Assembly: GCA_033296875.1 (NCBI GenBank)
Contig: MU860140.1
Span: forward strand, 1 to 64,000
DNA: 64,000 bases
Source: Achaetomium macrosporum
Taxonomy: Eukaryota > Ascomycota > Sordariomycetes > Sordariales > Chaetomiaceae
Reading direction: 5' to 3'
Part shown: piece by piece, positions 10,148 to 22,475 of the stretch
How the letters are laid out: every line of letters begins with the position of its first letter
How positions within the stretch are numbered: the stretch's first letter is position 1
Position numbers and translations under genes: made by a program
Notes under the pieces: generated by a model
Database searches by the model: none
Told to the model about the DNA's origin: nothing
What the model saw: the letters and a program-made list of their open reading frames with translations, nothing else

Positions 10148-13100
10148 TGCTTAAACCCCTTAAGAGATCCAACGTGCCACGCGGCTCTTGCACTTGGTTT
10201 CTATCCAAACGCAGGATAGGCCAAAAAACGAATCCAATTTGCAAGAAAGGGGTGTGCTGGCGGTCGGTAGGCGTGGGTGTCTTGGATTCTCGCTGGTCGG
10301 GAGTTTTGTTGGGAGTGTCGTTGTGCTTGGGAGCAGCCAGCTAAGTCGCAGCGCGCGGAGGAACAATAATAATTTCGGGCCCGGCTAGGGTATGCGCAAG
10401 GCAGGGATGACTCTTCTCAACCAGTCCAGTGTAAGCTCTGAGCAGTTCAAAATAATCCGAGAGCAATTGGGATACGACAGCGGAAAAAAAATATGTCAGA
10501 GCAAAGAAAAAGTGGCTGTGCCTTCCACCGTCAAAGAAAGAATGACCCAACGACCTGGAATGAAATGCGGGTCACTGGGAGAGGCTGCCTGTAAGAGGAG
10601 GGCGCGTGGCATGAGACGAAACAGGTCATGTCAACTGCGCAGGGGAAGAAGGTTCAGGATCGAGCGAGGCGACGCTGTGCCGCTAATCACGACCGTCGAG
10701 CAATATTACTTCCTTGGGTGTGATGGCGGGCAGCTAACAGACGCAGCAGCGGCACTTTAGGACGGCTGGAACACCGAGCCAGGGCGAGAGCATTAAACTA
10801 TCACAGGTAATGGAACTCCCATTAAAAGTGCTAGGTAAACTAACCGTGTCAGTGTCTAAGCTTACCAGGTCCTTGCGCTTACACGATCTCGGACAATGTG
10901 GATACCACTGTCTTTCCCAAGCTCCTTTCTTGCTCAGTTCATCCTCACTGCCTGTCTAGGTATGTAAGGCATCAATGGCATTCACCTCGTGGAAGCTCTC
11001 TGTTTTGCTTCGTCCAATAATTTTTCATCATCCGATTGCATTTCGGACGTCGGCACTCTCTACGTTAGCTTTAACGGGCTGTATGTATCTCTCGCTCGGT
11101 TTCAAGTTGTGGAATGTTTGTTGGATACCTTACCAGGGGGGTACGTATCTGGCAAGACCTGCATGCGGTCCCCTGATGCCCCTCCCTGGCAGCGGGTACC
11201 TGGCGTCCAGTTCCATTGTGGTCAGAACCCAGGCCCAGAGACGAGCCGGATTGAACGGACCTCCCCAACGCAGCAGCGCGTGTCTGGGAGGGACAGACTG
11301 TCCACATCCTATGAGCATTAGCCTGCTGTAAAGTCAGATATGACTTCGCTAGGCCCCTAGGCTGCTAGTACTTCGTAGTACGCGTCCTCGAACAAGCAGC
11401 GTTGTGAGTTAAGGAATCGGTTACTGCGAAGTATCCCGTGACCTACGCTTCGTACTACCTACATTTTCCAGGGACAAGCTGTTCTGACTGCGGTTTCGCA
11501 CTTCTGTGAGTTCGCATCACCATCCGTAGACGCCGATGCTACCCTTCGAGTATCGATCTGAGCTTATGCAACTAGACACACGCAAGGCATGAGTGATCTG
11601 CCAAACCGAGGGTTCGAGTTCTACGGTGAAGCTACTTCACGTTCGGTCGCTGGTGATCGCTGGGCGTACTGTTGCTAGTCGCGTTAGTCTTGTGGCGGCG
11701 GAGTCGAAGCATCATGTCCCGAGTGGTAGGCTATTGTATCTCTGCCTCGGCCAAGCCAGCCGTGTGACCCTCCCCGCTACCTTCCTTGGACAAAAGCAGC
11801 AACGAAATCTCAGGTCACGGGCCTGGGCAATGCGAAGACGGAACTGCCCAGGGTATCCACACTACCCCAATGGTTTATTGCCGTTTTTCTGATCAGCTGG
11901 CAACCCAGAGGTGAAAAGGACCAAAAACTTGGCATTGTCGAGAAAGGACGTGACGGTCTTAAGGTCACCACAGATTGCTCATTCAGGTTCTTCAGTGTCT
12001 CAACGCTGGCCGATGGACGTAGTGTAGCTTGAGAGGTGCTTTTATATTACCTTCCCTGCCGTGTCCCCTGTCATTTTCTTGCCCGGAAGCTCATACTAAG
12101 GTATACAGTATCCGCAGAGTGAGGGGCTTGATGGAGTTGTGTGGTGTCGTGGAGCAAGTTCCCCGCAGCAAGGTTGTTTGAACGCCAACGTCTACAGAGC
12201 AAATCCATTGCTCGGCATACTCTGCCTTCCAGCCTTGCGAAGTGCACCTTTGCTCGACAGATGCCTGCCATGATCCGAAAGTAGGTCGGTAATATGGCAC
12301 TCTGAATAACGCCAATGAGCGCCAGAATGTGGACAGCCGGTGGTGCATGTCCGGGCCCGGGTAGTGTAAAATGTATGTACTCCTCTTGTTGAAGAACGGA
12401 AGTCCAAATTGACTTGCAGTGTCCCACGTTCTGCGTCCCCAGCCCGCATCTTCCGTGGATAGGCAAGCCACCAATGATGTGGAAGCACGCGGCCCCTCAC
12501 CCGATCGCTTGTTTTTAACAGGCTCAAGCTCCTCAAGCACCCCGCCCAAAGGTGCCCGTCCCGAAGGAGAGGCCATGAAAACAATCGTGAAAACCGGATC
12601 GCTCAAGGGCAGAGACCGCACTGTTGGACGCTGAACACACCAGAGCCGGGTCCGGGTGCCGAGCGGCTCGCCTCGCTCGGGCTGTCGGATCTGACAGACA
12701 ACAACAACAGGGGACGAGCTCAGGGAAGTCGGGGACCAAGGTCGTGGACAACAAGCCTCAGCTTGACAACCTGTTCAAACAGCTTGGGAGCACACAACGT
12801 GCCTTGCCTTGTAGCTCCAGTGACAGCCAAAGATGACAGGTGCCCCGTGAGCCTCAGACCACTTATCCAACGTGAGGTCTTCCGACAACTCGTCCGTGTG
12901 CAGTTCTTCCCAACAAACCGGCACCCGAAGCCCCATGCACGAAGAATACACAGTAAGTCGCCGCCAGCTCGTGTAGAGGTCTCGAGTACCGCAGACACAC
13001 CATTGCGAGCTCTCGCCATCAATGGTACCTTAGGAGCCTACTTTGCTTCCAGGGACGTGGCAGACATGGCACCCTGAAAAGCGCCTCTCCTGAATTCCAC

Positions 13101-14218
13101 TTTCGGCACCGTAAAGGGTGTCATGGCGCAGGTCCCATGGATGCTGATGAATTCTGTTGAACAGGCGGGAAGAATGGGGAGACCGAATGACGCTGTCAGA
13201 GATCCACCTGACAATGGAAAATAACCTGGCGGGTATGACGATGTCGGACTCGGAAAGCTAGAGGGGAGGAAGAGTGTGTTCCAAGGCATGGAGGCACAAA
13301 TTCAGCCGCATTCATCCAAACCAGGAACCCAGCAACGATTGAGAGTTCCGATCCGGCCGCTGATCAGGCACGCCAGATCTCGTCGTGACCCATGATCTCC
13401 AGCAATGCCGCTCCGAAACTGCCGGATTTGCGCTCAAGAGCGGGCCTTTTCTTTTTCCACATCTTGTCAGATCCCCTCCCGGAAGATCACGAACGGATGG
13501 GGAAGGGATGTGGTAAATGCTTGCTGTGCTGCTGTGTAAGGGGGGGATCAACACTGCCCTATCGGTACGCTGTGTTCAGTGCACACAAGCTGCCACGTGC
13601 GTAAATTAGCACCGGGGTCTCGCTGCGCATGCATTCTAAACCTTTTCGACATCGAACCTCAAGGTTACCACTCAGCTCAAGTGAGAAACTTTGCCCTTGT
13701 TGATGCTAATAACACCTGTGATACCGCAGAGCAGCCGATGGAAGCAGAGTGCTCACGGCTTCCGAGTTACCGACCGGTCTTCTCCTGTTCCCGGCTCGGT
13801 CCAGTCAGCGAGGCGCCAGGGGTTATCTAGGGCAACGACGGGATACAGACCATCATAGGTATAGGATCCGCAGTTAGTTGAGATATAAATTGCCACAGTG
13901 CGCTCGACATCTGCAATATAGTGAAAAGCCCTATATCGTGTCTCAGATATCCAGCTGAACACAGTGAACAGTAGGTCCTGTCCCTTTGGATGAAGTGCAG
14001 GTTTCTTGGCGAAGTTGAATCCAGTTACACATCTTGATAGCTAAAGATGATAAGATCTGGGGGTGTCACTGATAAGGACATCGGATGGCGATGTCAAATG
14101 AATTGGTGGCTTCTCAACTCGCGGAATGATTCAGAGAGCATTCGCGCATTGCCGACTATTCCTGAGTTTTGCTCAACCTTTCCTCTGATAACTCCGGGAG
14201 TGACTGTAAACTATCATC
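10148..14218. other. 4-kb gene-poor stretch
   Basis: The longest gene-less interval in the window. It holds the 5' flanks of the C2H2 gene (to the left) and the GRGGAGN protein gene (to the right). Open frames reach at most about 176 codons (12091-12621 -, GTG start) and overlap frames of equal quality on the same strand. I see no domain, splice-supported model, terminal repeat or long tandem repeat. It could be regulatory, a degraded element or a lncRNA locus; the sequence alone does not decide. Confidence 0.4.
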
Positions 14219-14853
14219 ATGTGCTCCGACGTCTTCCGCCGGGTAGGCCGCGGCGGAGCGGGCAACTTCTACAGCAAGAAGGACATTGAGGAAGCGGCCA
14301 ACGCGAGCTCCCCAGTGCGTCACATCATCCCATCTAGTACTTAGCAACTCCTTTTTCATTGACACCAACCTAGGACTTAGAAGCCCAGAAGAGCTCGTCC
14401 GAAACCCTGACCACCGCCCTAAACCGGACCCAGACCCACACCACTCCTTCCTGGCCAAGCTACTCTCGCGCCGGCCGCGGCGGCGCCGGGAACTTCACCT
14501 TCAACTCGGCCAGCTCCGACACCGCCGCTCCATCCACAGAGCCTAACAGCAGCAGCACGCAGCAAAAGGAGAAAGACTTGGAAGAACAGGCAGCTGCCGC
14601 CGTGGCAGCAAGCATCACGGCCAAGCCGAGGGCGAGCGGACTGAGTGGGAGGGGCGGGGCGGGGAATTGGACTGGCGATGGTGGGTTAGGGAGAGAGAAG
14701 GAAGAGGAAGAGGAACGTCAGAAGAAGGTAGAGGAGCTGGAGATGCAAGTTCTGAGAGATGTCGAGGTTGGGTTGGCGCCACCGCCGCGGGCTTATCATC
14801 ATGCTGGGCGGGGCATCCATCGTAAGGGAGAGGAAGCAGCTGATATACCATGA
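14219..14853 (+). CDS. DUF3602/Par32-type GRGGAGN-repeat protein
   Basis: Two exons (14219-14314, 14374-14853; GTGCGT donor, CCTAG acceptor) encode 191 residues. Three near-perfect GRGGAGN motifs are spaced through the protein (GRGGAGNFYS near the N-terminus, GRGGAGNFTF in the middle, GRGGAGNWTG in the C-terminal half), with a degenerate fourth (AGRGIHRKG) near the end. This repeat defines DUF3602, whose yeast member Par32 is a rapamycin-responsive phosphoprotein acting on ammonium transporters. A Glu/Lys/Arg-rich segment (EKEEEEERQKKVEELE) predicts a short helix between repeats 3 and 4. The protein is otherwise low complexity and probably disordered. The link to TORC1/nitrogen signalling is by family, not shown here. 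Confidence 0.83.
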
Positions 14854-15628
14854 TGACTATTATACACGGCGGCTTCGGGGATTCGAAGATGTAGAGTTGA
14901 CGATGTACTTGACTGGCGTTGAACAGGAGGTCCTCATGGGCCGTGGGAACAGACACTTCTTTCCCCATTCCTTGAGTTAGGACCTGGCATGGGATGGTTA
15001 TGGTGGCTAGCTACCCAGGGAGGTAGGGTCGCACGGTAAGCAACGCTGACGTGCGTGGGTCGCAAATATCGACGTGGTGACCATCGTCGGTTCCGCTTGC
15101 GCATCTTCTGCTGTGATTGTGGGATAATGTTAGAGATACTCAAATCAGAGTATCCCGGTAGTATACCCATAATTCACGGACTACCTAATCTAAATACGGT
15201 AGTAAGGAGTCCGGGCTGTTGAGATAAAGTCCTCGCCGTAGCACAGTACGAGAAGCTCATGCATAGCGGAAATACAATGCAAGCCGGCCGACTTCCGGGT
15301 GTTTCGAAGTGCTTGAGCTTGTTCACTCGCGGCATCAAAGCCAAAGAGGTGCCAAGAGGAAGAAGTAACGGAAAAGAGGGTACTAGGGTAGGTAAGGGAA
15401 TGTAAAATACCGTATCATCATACACCGGGGCGGGTCCCGATCGGCAACGGCAAATCCCGACGGCGAACCCGGCAGAAAAAGTTCCATCGCAAGTCTGCCC
15501 ACTGAAATCATCGCCATCATCAAGCAACTACCTACCTATCCACCACGAACCCGCCGTCGCATCCCATCAAAGACAACCACAATCATAATCACGATCGCCA
15601 ACCTCCCCAGCAGCAACTAGGAGAAACG
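14854..15628. other. Intergenic: 3' side of DUF3602 gene and promoter of TIM14
   Basis: No coding signal beyond short frames. The tim14 start lies about 90 bp after a CA-rich stretch that is probably its leader. Confidence 0.45.
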
Positions 15629-16097
15629 ATGTCTTCAGCAGTAGCCATCGGCGCAGGCGTCGCGGTAGCCGCGTTCCTTGTACGTTCCCCAGTCTCTTCA
15701 CCAGTCCCGTTGCATTCACAGACATCAACAAACTGACGTTCGTATTTTTGTACAGGGCCGAGCAGGTCTTGTAGCCTGGCGCCGCTCCCGCGGAGGCGTC
15801 GGCGCGCTCGGCAAGGCTTTCTACAAGGGCGGCTTCGAGCCGCGGATGAACCGGCGCGAGGCGGCCCTGATTCTGTCGCTCAAGTACGAATGAACCCCCC
15901 AAAATACGATACGTTGGTATACGGAGAGTACAGGTGCTGACAAGGCGAAAAACAGCGAGAGCAGCATCACCAAGGAGAAAGTACGCAAGGCGCACCGCAC
16001 GCTGATGCTCCTCAACCATCCCGATCGCGGTGGGAGTCCGTACCTGGCGACCAAGGTGAATGAGGCGAAAGAGTTCCTGGAGAAGAACGCGCAATAG
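15629..16097 (+). CDS. PAM18: Mitochondrial import motor subunit Tim14/Pam18 (J protein)
   Basis: Three exons (15629-15679, 15756-15883, 15956-16097) give 106 residues. The N-terminus is a single membrane segment (about residues 4-24, AVAIGAGVAVAAFLGRAGL). The conserved linker GALGKAFYKGGFEPRMNRRE follows, then a J domain with the HPD tripeptide (LLNHPDRGGSPYLATKVNEA) and the standard end EFLEKN. Pam18 sits in the inner mitochondrial membrane at the TIM23 channel and stimulates the ATPase of mitochondrial Hsp70 to pull in presequence proteins, partnered by Pam16. The second intron joins ILSL to NESSITKEK, restoring the family sequence; reading through it would stop at TGA. Length matches fungal orthologues. 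Confidence 0.95.
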
Positions 16098-16962
16098 CGT
16101 TCCTGCTCGCCCTTTGAAGTTGGTCGACGGGGACAAGAGGTGAAGCTGTACCGGACGAGACTCATGGTTCGATCTCGGGGGGTATGACTGATATGGGCAG
16201 GAGATGATGGCGGACGACTGTCCCCATGGCCTTGCGAAGCCGACCCACGGCGCCCATGTGCCCCGGGGCCCCTGGATGCCACTCGACTTTACGCCGTCGA
16301 CCATGCACGAAACTGTACAACACAAATACATCATACACGCAACATCGTAGCATTTGGCGTTAGGGGCGGAAATGTCTTGGTTTGGGATAGGTTGGGCGGG
16401 ATCATGTCAAGTCTCGGCAATGCGAGTCTGACGGGGAAATGCCGCATGTTCTGTATCGTTATAAGGTCCTCTGTGTCTGGGTCCGAGCAGGGAAGAGAAG
16501 GAAGCTCTGATTTATGGACCGCTAGCAAAGTCAGCGTGGGCTAATGACTCTCCTCTAATATCAGCGTTTCATATCGACATGCAGGGTCTAGCCGATCACC
16601 CCACTGCGGTGAATCACAGAGGCTGGACTGCCAGTGGAAAAGCATTCGCTATCTTGGTACTCCCAACACTCCCGTTCCGATTAAGAAGCCCGCTGATACC
16701 ATATTCAGGGTCCACGAAGTAGTACGGTATCCACCTTGCGTTCTCCAGCATGGATATCACCAGATTGCACCCTCGTTCTCCGAGCTGAAAACGCTGCGGA
16801 ACGAATCGTCTGGATCACCGCCGTCGTCATCCTCGTTGCTGGTCCACCCTTCTCCCTCGCCATGCTTGAACTCGTTATACGGGATGTGCCTATATGCATC
16901 ATATCAGTCAGCAAAACCGCTCCCTAGTCCTAAGTGAACTCTACACCTGCACCGCGTCGAAC
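16098..16962. other. Intergenic between convergent tim14 and Gfd2-like genes
   Basis: Both neighbours end here, so it should hold two 3' UTRs and terminators. Antisense frames around 15567-16334 overlap tim14 and are shadows. Nothing else recognised. Confidence 0.45.
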
Positions 16963-18813
16963 CTACGTTTGTGTCGCTTTTGCAGCAACCTTCTCAAGGC
17001 TCTTCAACCGCTTCGCAACAGCCAAGCCGACCATGGCCTGCAAGGTGTAGACGGCGTCGTTGCCGGCATTGTGCAGATGGCGGTAGGGGATGCTGAGGTG
17101 GTTGAGGACGCTCGCTAGGCTGGCCGAATCATTGCTCCGGACCAGGTACTGGTGCATCATGCGCGTGTCGACGACCTCAAGCACGTTTCGGACCGCCTCC
17201 ACGTGATAGGCCAGCAGCTTCAGGTATTTGATGTCGGAGGCTGCCTCGTGGAAGACGAGCACCACAGGTCGCTGCTTGGTCATGCCATCGACTGGGTCGG
17301 TCAAGGTCGCGCCTTCGACCAGTTGTTTGAGAATCGGCTCGATTTGGGCTTGTCGGACAAACTCGCTCCGTCTAGGTGAGGTTAGTCTGCGTTGTGACGG
17401 TCTTTTGAGTCACAGGGGAGGATTGGAGGGGAGGGGATGGTAAGGACTGACCCAAAACTAAAGCGCTCCGGGCAGCCATGGACGTAGCGTCTGTTCACAG
17501 CCCAGGAGTTCTCCTTGACACGGAAGTGACGAGCCCGGATGTATGGAAACCAGTTCTGCCCGCCGTTACCAGGCGCAATGTTCTGGATCTCGGTCGTATC
17601 CAACGTGGCTATGCCAACCTCAGTGACGAGGTTCTGGTTTTGCTCCCATGCCTCAACATCAACGGCCAAGAACATGACCGAGTTCTCAGGCTTCACAGAG
17701 GTTGGTTCACTGAGATCAAGGACGGCGGGTTTATCAACCCCATCAGCGATCTCAGCAGCCACCACCCTCTGGCGGAGACCTAGGTAGCGCTGGACTCGCT
17801 TGATGGACTGACCCCAGGCCTTATGGGACGCAATGCGTTTCGAGCGGTTCCTATCGGACCTCTTCCGACTCTTCCTATCGGCACGGGTCCTCGCGATGAG
17901 GTGCTGAAAGTTGTCAAGGTCGGCTTGGGCCACTTTGGATATGTCATCATCCTGATGGGGCCCTGGGGTCGATTTGACGAGTTTTCTGAACGAAGCCCCG
18001 TTGCTTGAGCGACCCAAAAACCGCGGCCTAGGGGTGTTCCCGAAACCGAACGTCATTTTGAATCTTCCCTCGTTTCTGCCAGGAGGGATGGTAAGCTGAG
18101 TGTCGAGCTTGGCATTGACGGCATCCAGGACATGCTGGAATTGGTAAGTGGGTACCAAAATCACAGCTTTATCGATGTTCATTTGGGGCGGCGCGTAGAT
18201 GTAGTAGCTGATAATCGTCAGTTGCGGATCGTGAAAATGGGCGTGACGACCTACAGATCCCAATCGCACTTCTGATGCAGAGCTTTGACCGTAAAGAAAG
18301 GGGCTGCCTTGACGAGATGGTCAGCATACACCGGTCCAAGCCGAATCGATATAGGGTCGAGAGACATACACGGCTGCCGTTCACTTTCCCTACGAACATG
18401 TCCGGGTAGCTCGTGACAAGCCTCCACGCCACAAAGACGTCTCCCTCGGACGAGACGTCGCCCATGGCAAGTCCAGTCTGCTTCCACTTGACCTTCTCCA
18501 ACTTCTCCAACGGCCGATTCCGCGGAATTTCCTGGTCTTCCACCAAATGCTGGCGCGTCCGGTCGACGGAGATGCCGTACTTGGCGCGCTCAGCCTTAGT
18601 GAGCTTGTGGTGGTTGAGAACCATTGGTGCCGAGTCATCCGACGCATAATCGGCAGCTTCGTTCTGGTCTTGAGTCGCGAACGACGACTCGGCGATCTTG
18701 ACGACTTTGTCTTCGGGGGGGATGGCCCGCCATGCAGAGGGGTTGAAGCCCTCCCAGACTGCGTCGTCGGCGGTGAGGGCCTTGAGGCTGCGCAGGTGAT
18801 CGTTGTCCTCCAT
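16963..18813 (-). CDS. Gfd2/YDR514C-like exonuclease-fold protein
   Basis: Four exons (18370-18813, 18255-18307, 17452-18207, 16963-17371) give 553 residues; phases and branch sites (GCTGACC in intron 1) agree. The C-terminal half carries an RNase H-like/DEDD exonuclease core of the Gfd2/YDR514C type. It begins VMFLAVDVEAWEQNQNLVTE (D and E of the first motif), continues with VVLVFHEAASDIKYLKL, and has a last motif with DTRMMHQYLV and the NAGNDAVYTLQAMVGLA block, the usual position of the final Asp. The N-terminal half is a fungal extension with a Lys/Arg-rich patch (RTRADRKSRKRSDRNRSKR), possibly nuclear or nucleic-acid binding. In yeast Gfd2 is linked genetically to mRNA export factor Dbp5. 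Whether the nuclease is active here is not known. The last donor is the non-canonical-context GTCAGT. Confidence 0.78.
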
Positions 18814-19990
18814 GCTGGGTCGGCGCACGAAGTGCTGGTCGCAAACTGGCAGGTCGGTATGAGGGATTGAGTGTAAAGGCAAAAAAATACTAAATCCGAC
18901 CTATCATGTTGGTGACCCAAGAAGGTCGATTGAGACAGGGAAGCAATGGGGAAGGAAGAGGTTCTCCACGTCGATTGAGAAACTGAGAGGTTAGGGTCAC
19001 GGTGAAAAGTGAAATACACCAGACTGCGGTGACTGCACCGGTGCAAACGGAAAAGGAGTGTTTGAAGCAAGTGCGGTCGAATCAACATGCCGGAAGGTGC
19101 GTTCCCCGGCGAGGACAGTCACAAAATCCCACTGGCTTGCTTGGTGCCGGCAAACCGATAACCGTTCAAATAACCCCATCCACCGTACTAAAGGTCGAAA
19201 TGGCGTCTGATGATGTACTTGTGTGCTGTCTGTATCCCCAATCTGGTTTGCACAGCACAGCTTGCAGACATCAAGTATATAGGGATATGTAAACAAGTGA
19301 ACGGGTTGCCAAGGTTGATGGATTAGCGATTCCAAAACTGTTCGAATCGGAACACGCGACAGACGCGTCATTTACAACGTCATTTGCAACCGAAGGGATA
19401 TACATATACAGGTATCAAAGGGACAGGGCTGAGGCGCGGTTTAAGTCCTGCCATCTCAATACTGTACGGTAATTATCGTTAGTGACATATTGGATACAGA
19501 CGTCTGGGCAGCTCCATATGCCATCCACGAATTGCTCCTGGAGATGTTGGACGGACGCAAGTGTGTCTCAGGTTTCTCACCCATGCACCACGGACCAGGT
19601 ATTCAACCAACGGAAGCATGCCGCCAAAGTCGCGGTAACGATGTGGACTTAGGCCGCAAGGAAGCACGAGAACTGGGTTTAAATTTGCCCCAAATTTTAA
19701 CGTCGTGCGTAGGCAATGGGTAAGCTAGGCCGGCTGGCCATGCAACAGCCCGATCTCCCGGTCTAGATCTCATCTGCGTAGAGGTAAAGCCCACGGTCCT
19801 CAAATGAGGCACTCAAGCATCGTCTGCGCATCACCATGAGGACAGCCTAGCCCAGTAAGTGCATTAAGCTTTTACAGCTCATCGTTACCAAGCTAGAATG
19901 CCAATTTCTTTTTGCTCACCAGCAACAGATGACCAGACATTAGGTGGGTACGACACAGCCAAATATCACAGAGCCCGTTCCTTAGCCACG
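18814..19990. other. Intergenic: promoter of Gfd2-like gene and 3' side of Ku80 gene
   Basis: No domain-bearing frame or RNA gene seen. Frames at 18997-19371 (-) and 19002-19292 (+) overlap one another and have no support. Confidence 0.45.
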
Positions 19991-22475
19991 TCACGTCGCA
20001 AACTACACGTAGCCAGCAGTCAGCAAACACCTTAGGGCCTCAAATAATTGAAAACTTATACTTACCGCCTTGGCCTCCTCAGCTGTGACCTCCGAGACCT
20101 CTGACTCATCCTGTGTGATCAAACTGAGATGACCCCCAATGATATGCTTAAACCACATCTCCCGGCGATCGCCATTGAGCTCGCCACGCAATATACTCTT
20201 CTTCAGCCCAGTCAGGAACTTGTTGTACATTGCCGGCTCTTCTAAGTTGATGAGCTCCTCGCGCATCACCCGGAGATTTTCAGCAGCCCGGGCATAGAAC
20301 AGATCCGCAAAACTGTCCTGGATAAGCTTGCGAACGATCTCGCCCATCTGCTTCGCTGCGCTCTCGACCGTCGCGTCATCCTCTGCCGTGGCCAGAATCT
20401 GCTTGAATTCGGGTATCGCGTTGTCTATCGAAATGGTCGTGCGCTTGCGCTCGCCCAGCAGGGCATCGACATCGAGGCCAGAAAGCGGTTTGACCGGCTC
20501 CTTTCTGCCGCGCCTGCCTTGTGCCTTGGCAGGGACTGCATCGTCATGTGAGCGAATGCTCTTGGATAACACGAGAATGATGAAAACAGACCTTTCTTGA
20601 TTTCGGCCGCGTCAACCAGGGCCTCGATCTCCGACTTTGCCTTCTGAATCAGCTTCTCGGGAGGCTTGGAGTAGCGAAGGAGGATCTCGGCTGGCGGAGC
20701 AATAGGTGCCTCTGGATTTACAGCACGAGCGCGGATGGCCTGGTTGATGCGGTGGATAGTCGGATTGTACAGATCGTCGATCGGTGCGTATTCCGCCGGT
20801 TTACTGGGCAATGTCAGTCCCACTGCACCTAGGAGATCTCTGCAACCCGGCATACCCCTCATCGTCAACATCAAACCCAGACAAATCCATGGCATCAACA
20901 AAATCGCTCATGGCCTGCTTCAAATCCTCCGACGGCAGCAGCCGATGTTCCTTGATGACGCTGCCGGTTACGGTAAGCACCTTGTCCAGGGGAGGGAACT
21001 GATAGCTGCGGACATCTTCAGCAAACGGAAGCGGCACGTCGTAGAGACACTCAAAGTCGTCCTCGATGGCGGGGTTCGGCTTGAGTAGGAAGATCTGTGG
21101 CTGAGAGTCGTCTTTCTGGACGTATCTCGCCACGGCATAGGACTCGAGCTCATGTAGCGCGTGGATGAGCGCTGAGAGGCCCAACTCGGCTTCCTCATTG
21201 TGCTTTTGCGCAACGATGATGCCGGTCTCCCCCATGTTGATGAACTGGCTGTACTATCATCCAGCTCAGCATTCAGGTGCTAATGTTAGAGGCGATATAA
21301 CTTACACTGCTGAACGGGACGAACCCAAGAATAGTGAAGGATTTCTTTGTGTTGAGTTTGGTGATCGCCATGTCGGAATCGCTAATGTGCACGACGGTCC
21401 GGCCGTACATGTAGCCCTTCTCAAGCTCTTCAGGGTCAACGTCGCGTTTCCCACCGGGGGCCTCCGGATCGTCGACCCGATAGGTGCGCATCTGCTTGAC
21501 GCCGGAGAACTCGGTGCCGCCCATCTCGGTATCCTCGTCGAGAGTTTCGGACTGGGAAGGTCCTCCACGCCCTGGGTTGATAACCACAGTGCTTGCGGCT
21601 GGGGGCATCGCGCGCTTGGTTTTGAAATAACGCTCTACATGGATGCTCAATGCGCTCTCGTATTTGCTGGGGTCTCCGAGCGTGAGCGGGCCATCGTAGG
21701 CCTTGAAGGGTCTTACGGGCTTGATGCGAGGGATAGCCAGCTCCTCGACAGCCTGGGCCATGGTTCCGAAAACCCCATTGTTGCACTGGTCAACCAGTTT
21801 CCGAAGTATTTTCTCGTTCTTCCGCTGCGCCGAGTCAAAAAGGGTTTCCATGTGCAAAGAATTAGTCCAACTTACCTTTGCTTTGGACTTGTCTTCCTCT
21901 TTGAAGCCGTAATCTGGATCGTCAAAGTCGATGCCACTGACAGTGTCAGCCTGGCCGCGGAGCGACAGCAGTAGCACTTACATCACTATCAGCTCTATGT
22001 TGGAATCATTAAGCCGGTTGGCAACGTCCTCTAGCGACTCGTCGTCAATTGGCGACTCGGCGTTCGTGACCAGGATGATCTTCCGGTTGTACTTCAGCTT
22101 CTTGGTGAACGCCTCGATCATGGATAGAGCTACCACGATGGCCGAAACGGCATCTCCTCCGTGGCTATGCGAAGGCTGAATCAACGAGCGAAGATCCCGT
22201 AGCTCGCTCATGGTCATTGGTCCAATTTCTTGGAGGACCGAGATGTTCTCGTAGCCTTCCAGCCCTTCGCAGTCCTGTGCATTGTCTGTCTCGTCGGTAT
22301 TCAAGGCCACAACGCCGAGAGTCCAGGTCTTGCGGCTTGCCGCGACTGTAGTTGAAATTTTGTCCCAGACATAGCGCATGCCGAAGTCGAGATCGGACTC
22401 GTCGCGGCCGTTATGGCAGTCGGCCATCGACTCGCCCAGATCCACCACGTACACGGTCGCCTCTTTGTCCGCCAT
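19991..22475 (-). CDS. KU80: Ku80 subunit of the Ku DNA end-binding complex (non-homologous end joining)
   Basis: Seven exons (21982-22475, 21876-21936, 21306-21824, 20856-21244, 20592-20803, 20066-20535, 19991-20002) give 718 residues, normal for fungal Ku80. The N-terminal von Willebrand A-like domain starts TVYVVDLGESMAD and ends at IELIVIGIDFDDPDYGFKEE. The Ku core beta-barrel follows (TKLNTKKSFTILGFVPFSS, FINMGETGIIVAQKHNEEAE), then the C-terminal arm and helical domain (IRKLIQDSFADLFYARAAEN-like segment). Ku70/Ku80 threads onto double-strand break ends and recruits ligase IV; loss favours homologous recombination in fungi (Neurospora mus-52). Two gene-model points are inferred: a 51-nt intron divisible by three (21825-21875) and a 12-nt last exon adding FAT. 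The ATG has A at -3. It is divergent from the DUF4149 gene, 439 bp away. Confidence 0.93.

Noticed and set aside
11600..11660. GGGTTCGAGTTC resembling a tRNA B box
   Set aside because: No matching A box, acceptor stem or anticodon arm could be folded around it, so no tRNA was called.
12091..12621. 176-codon minus-strand frame
   Set aside because: Begins with GTG, overlaps two other long frames on the same strand, and has no domain.
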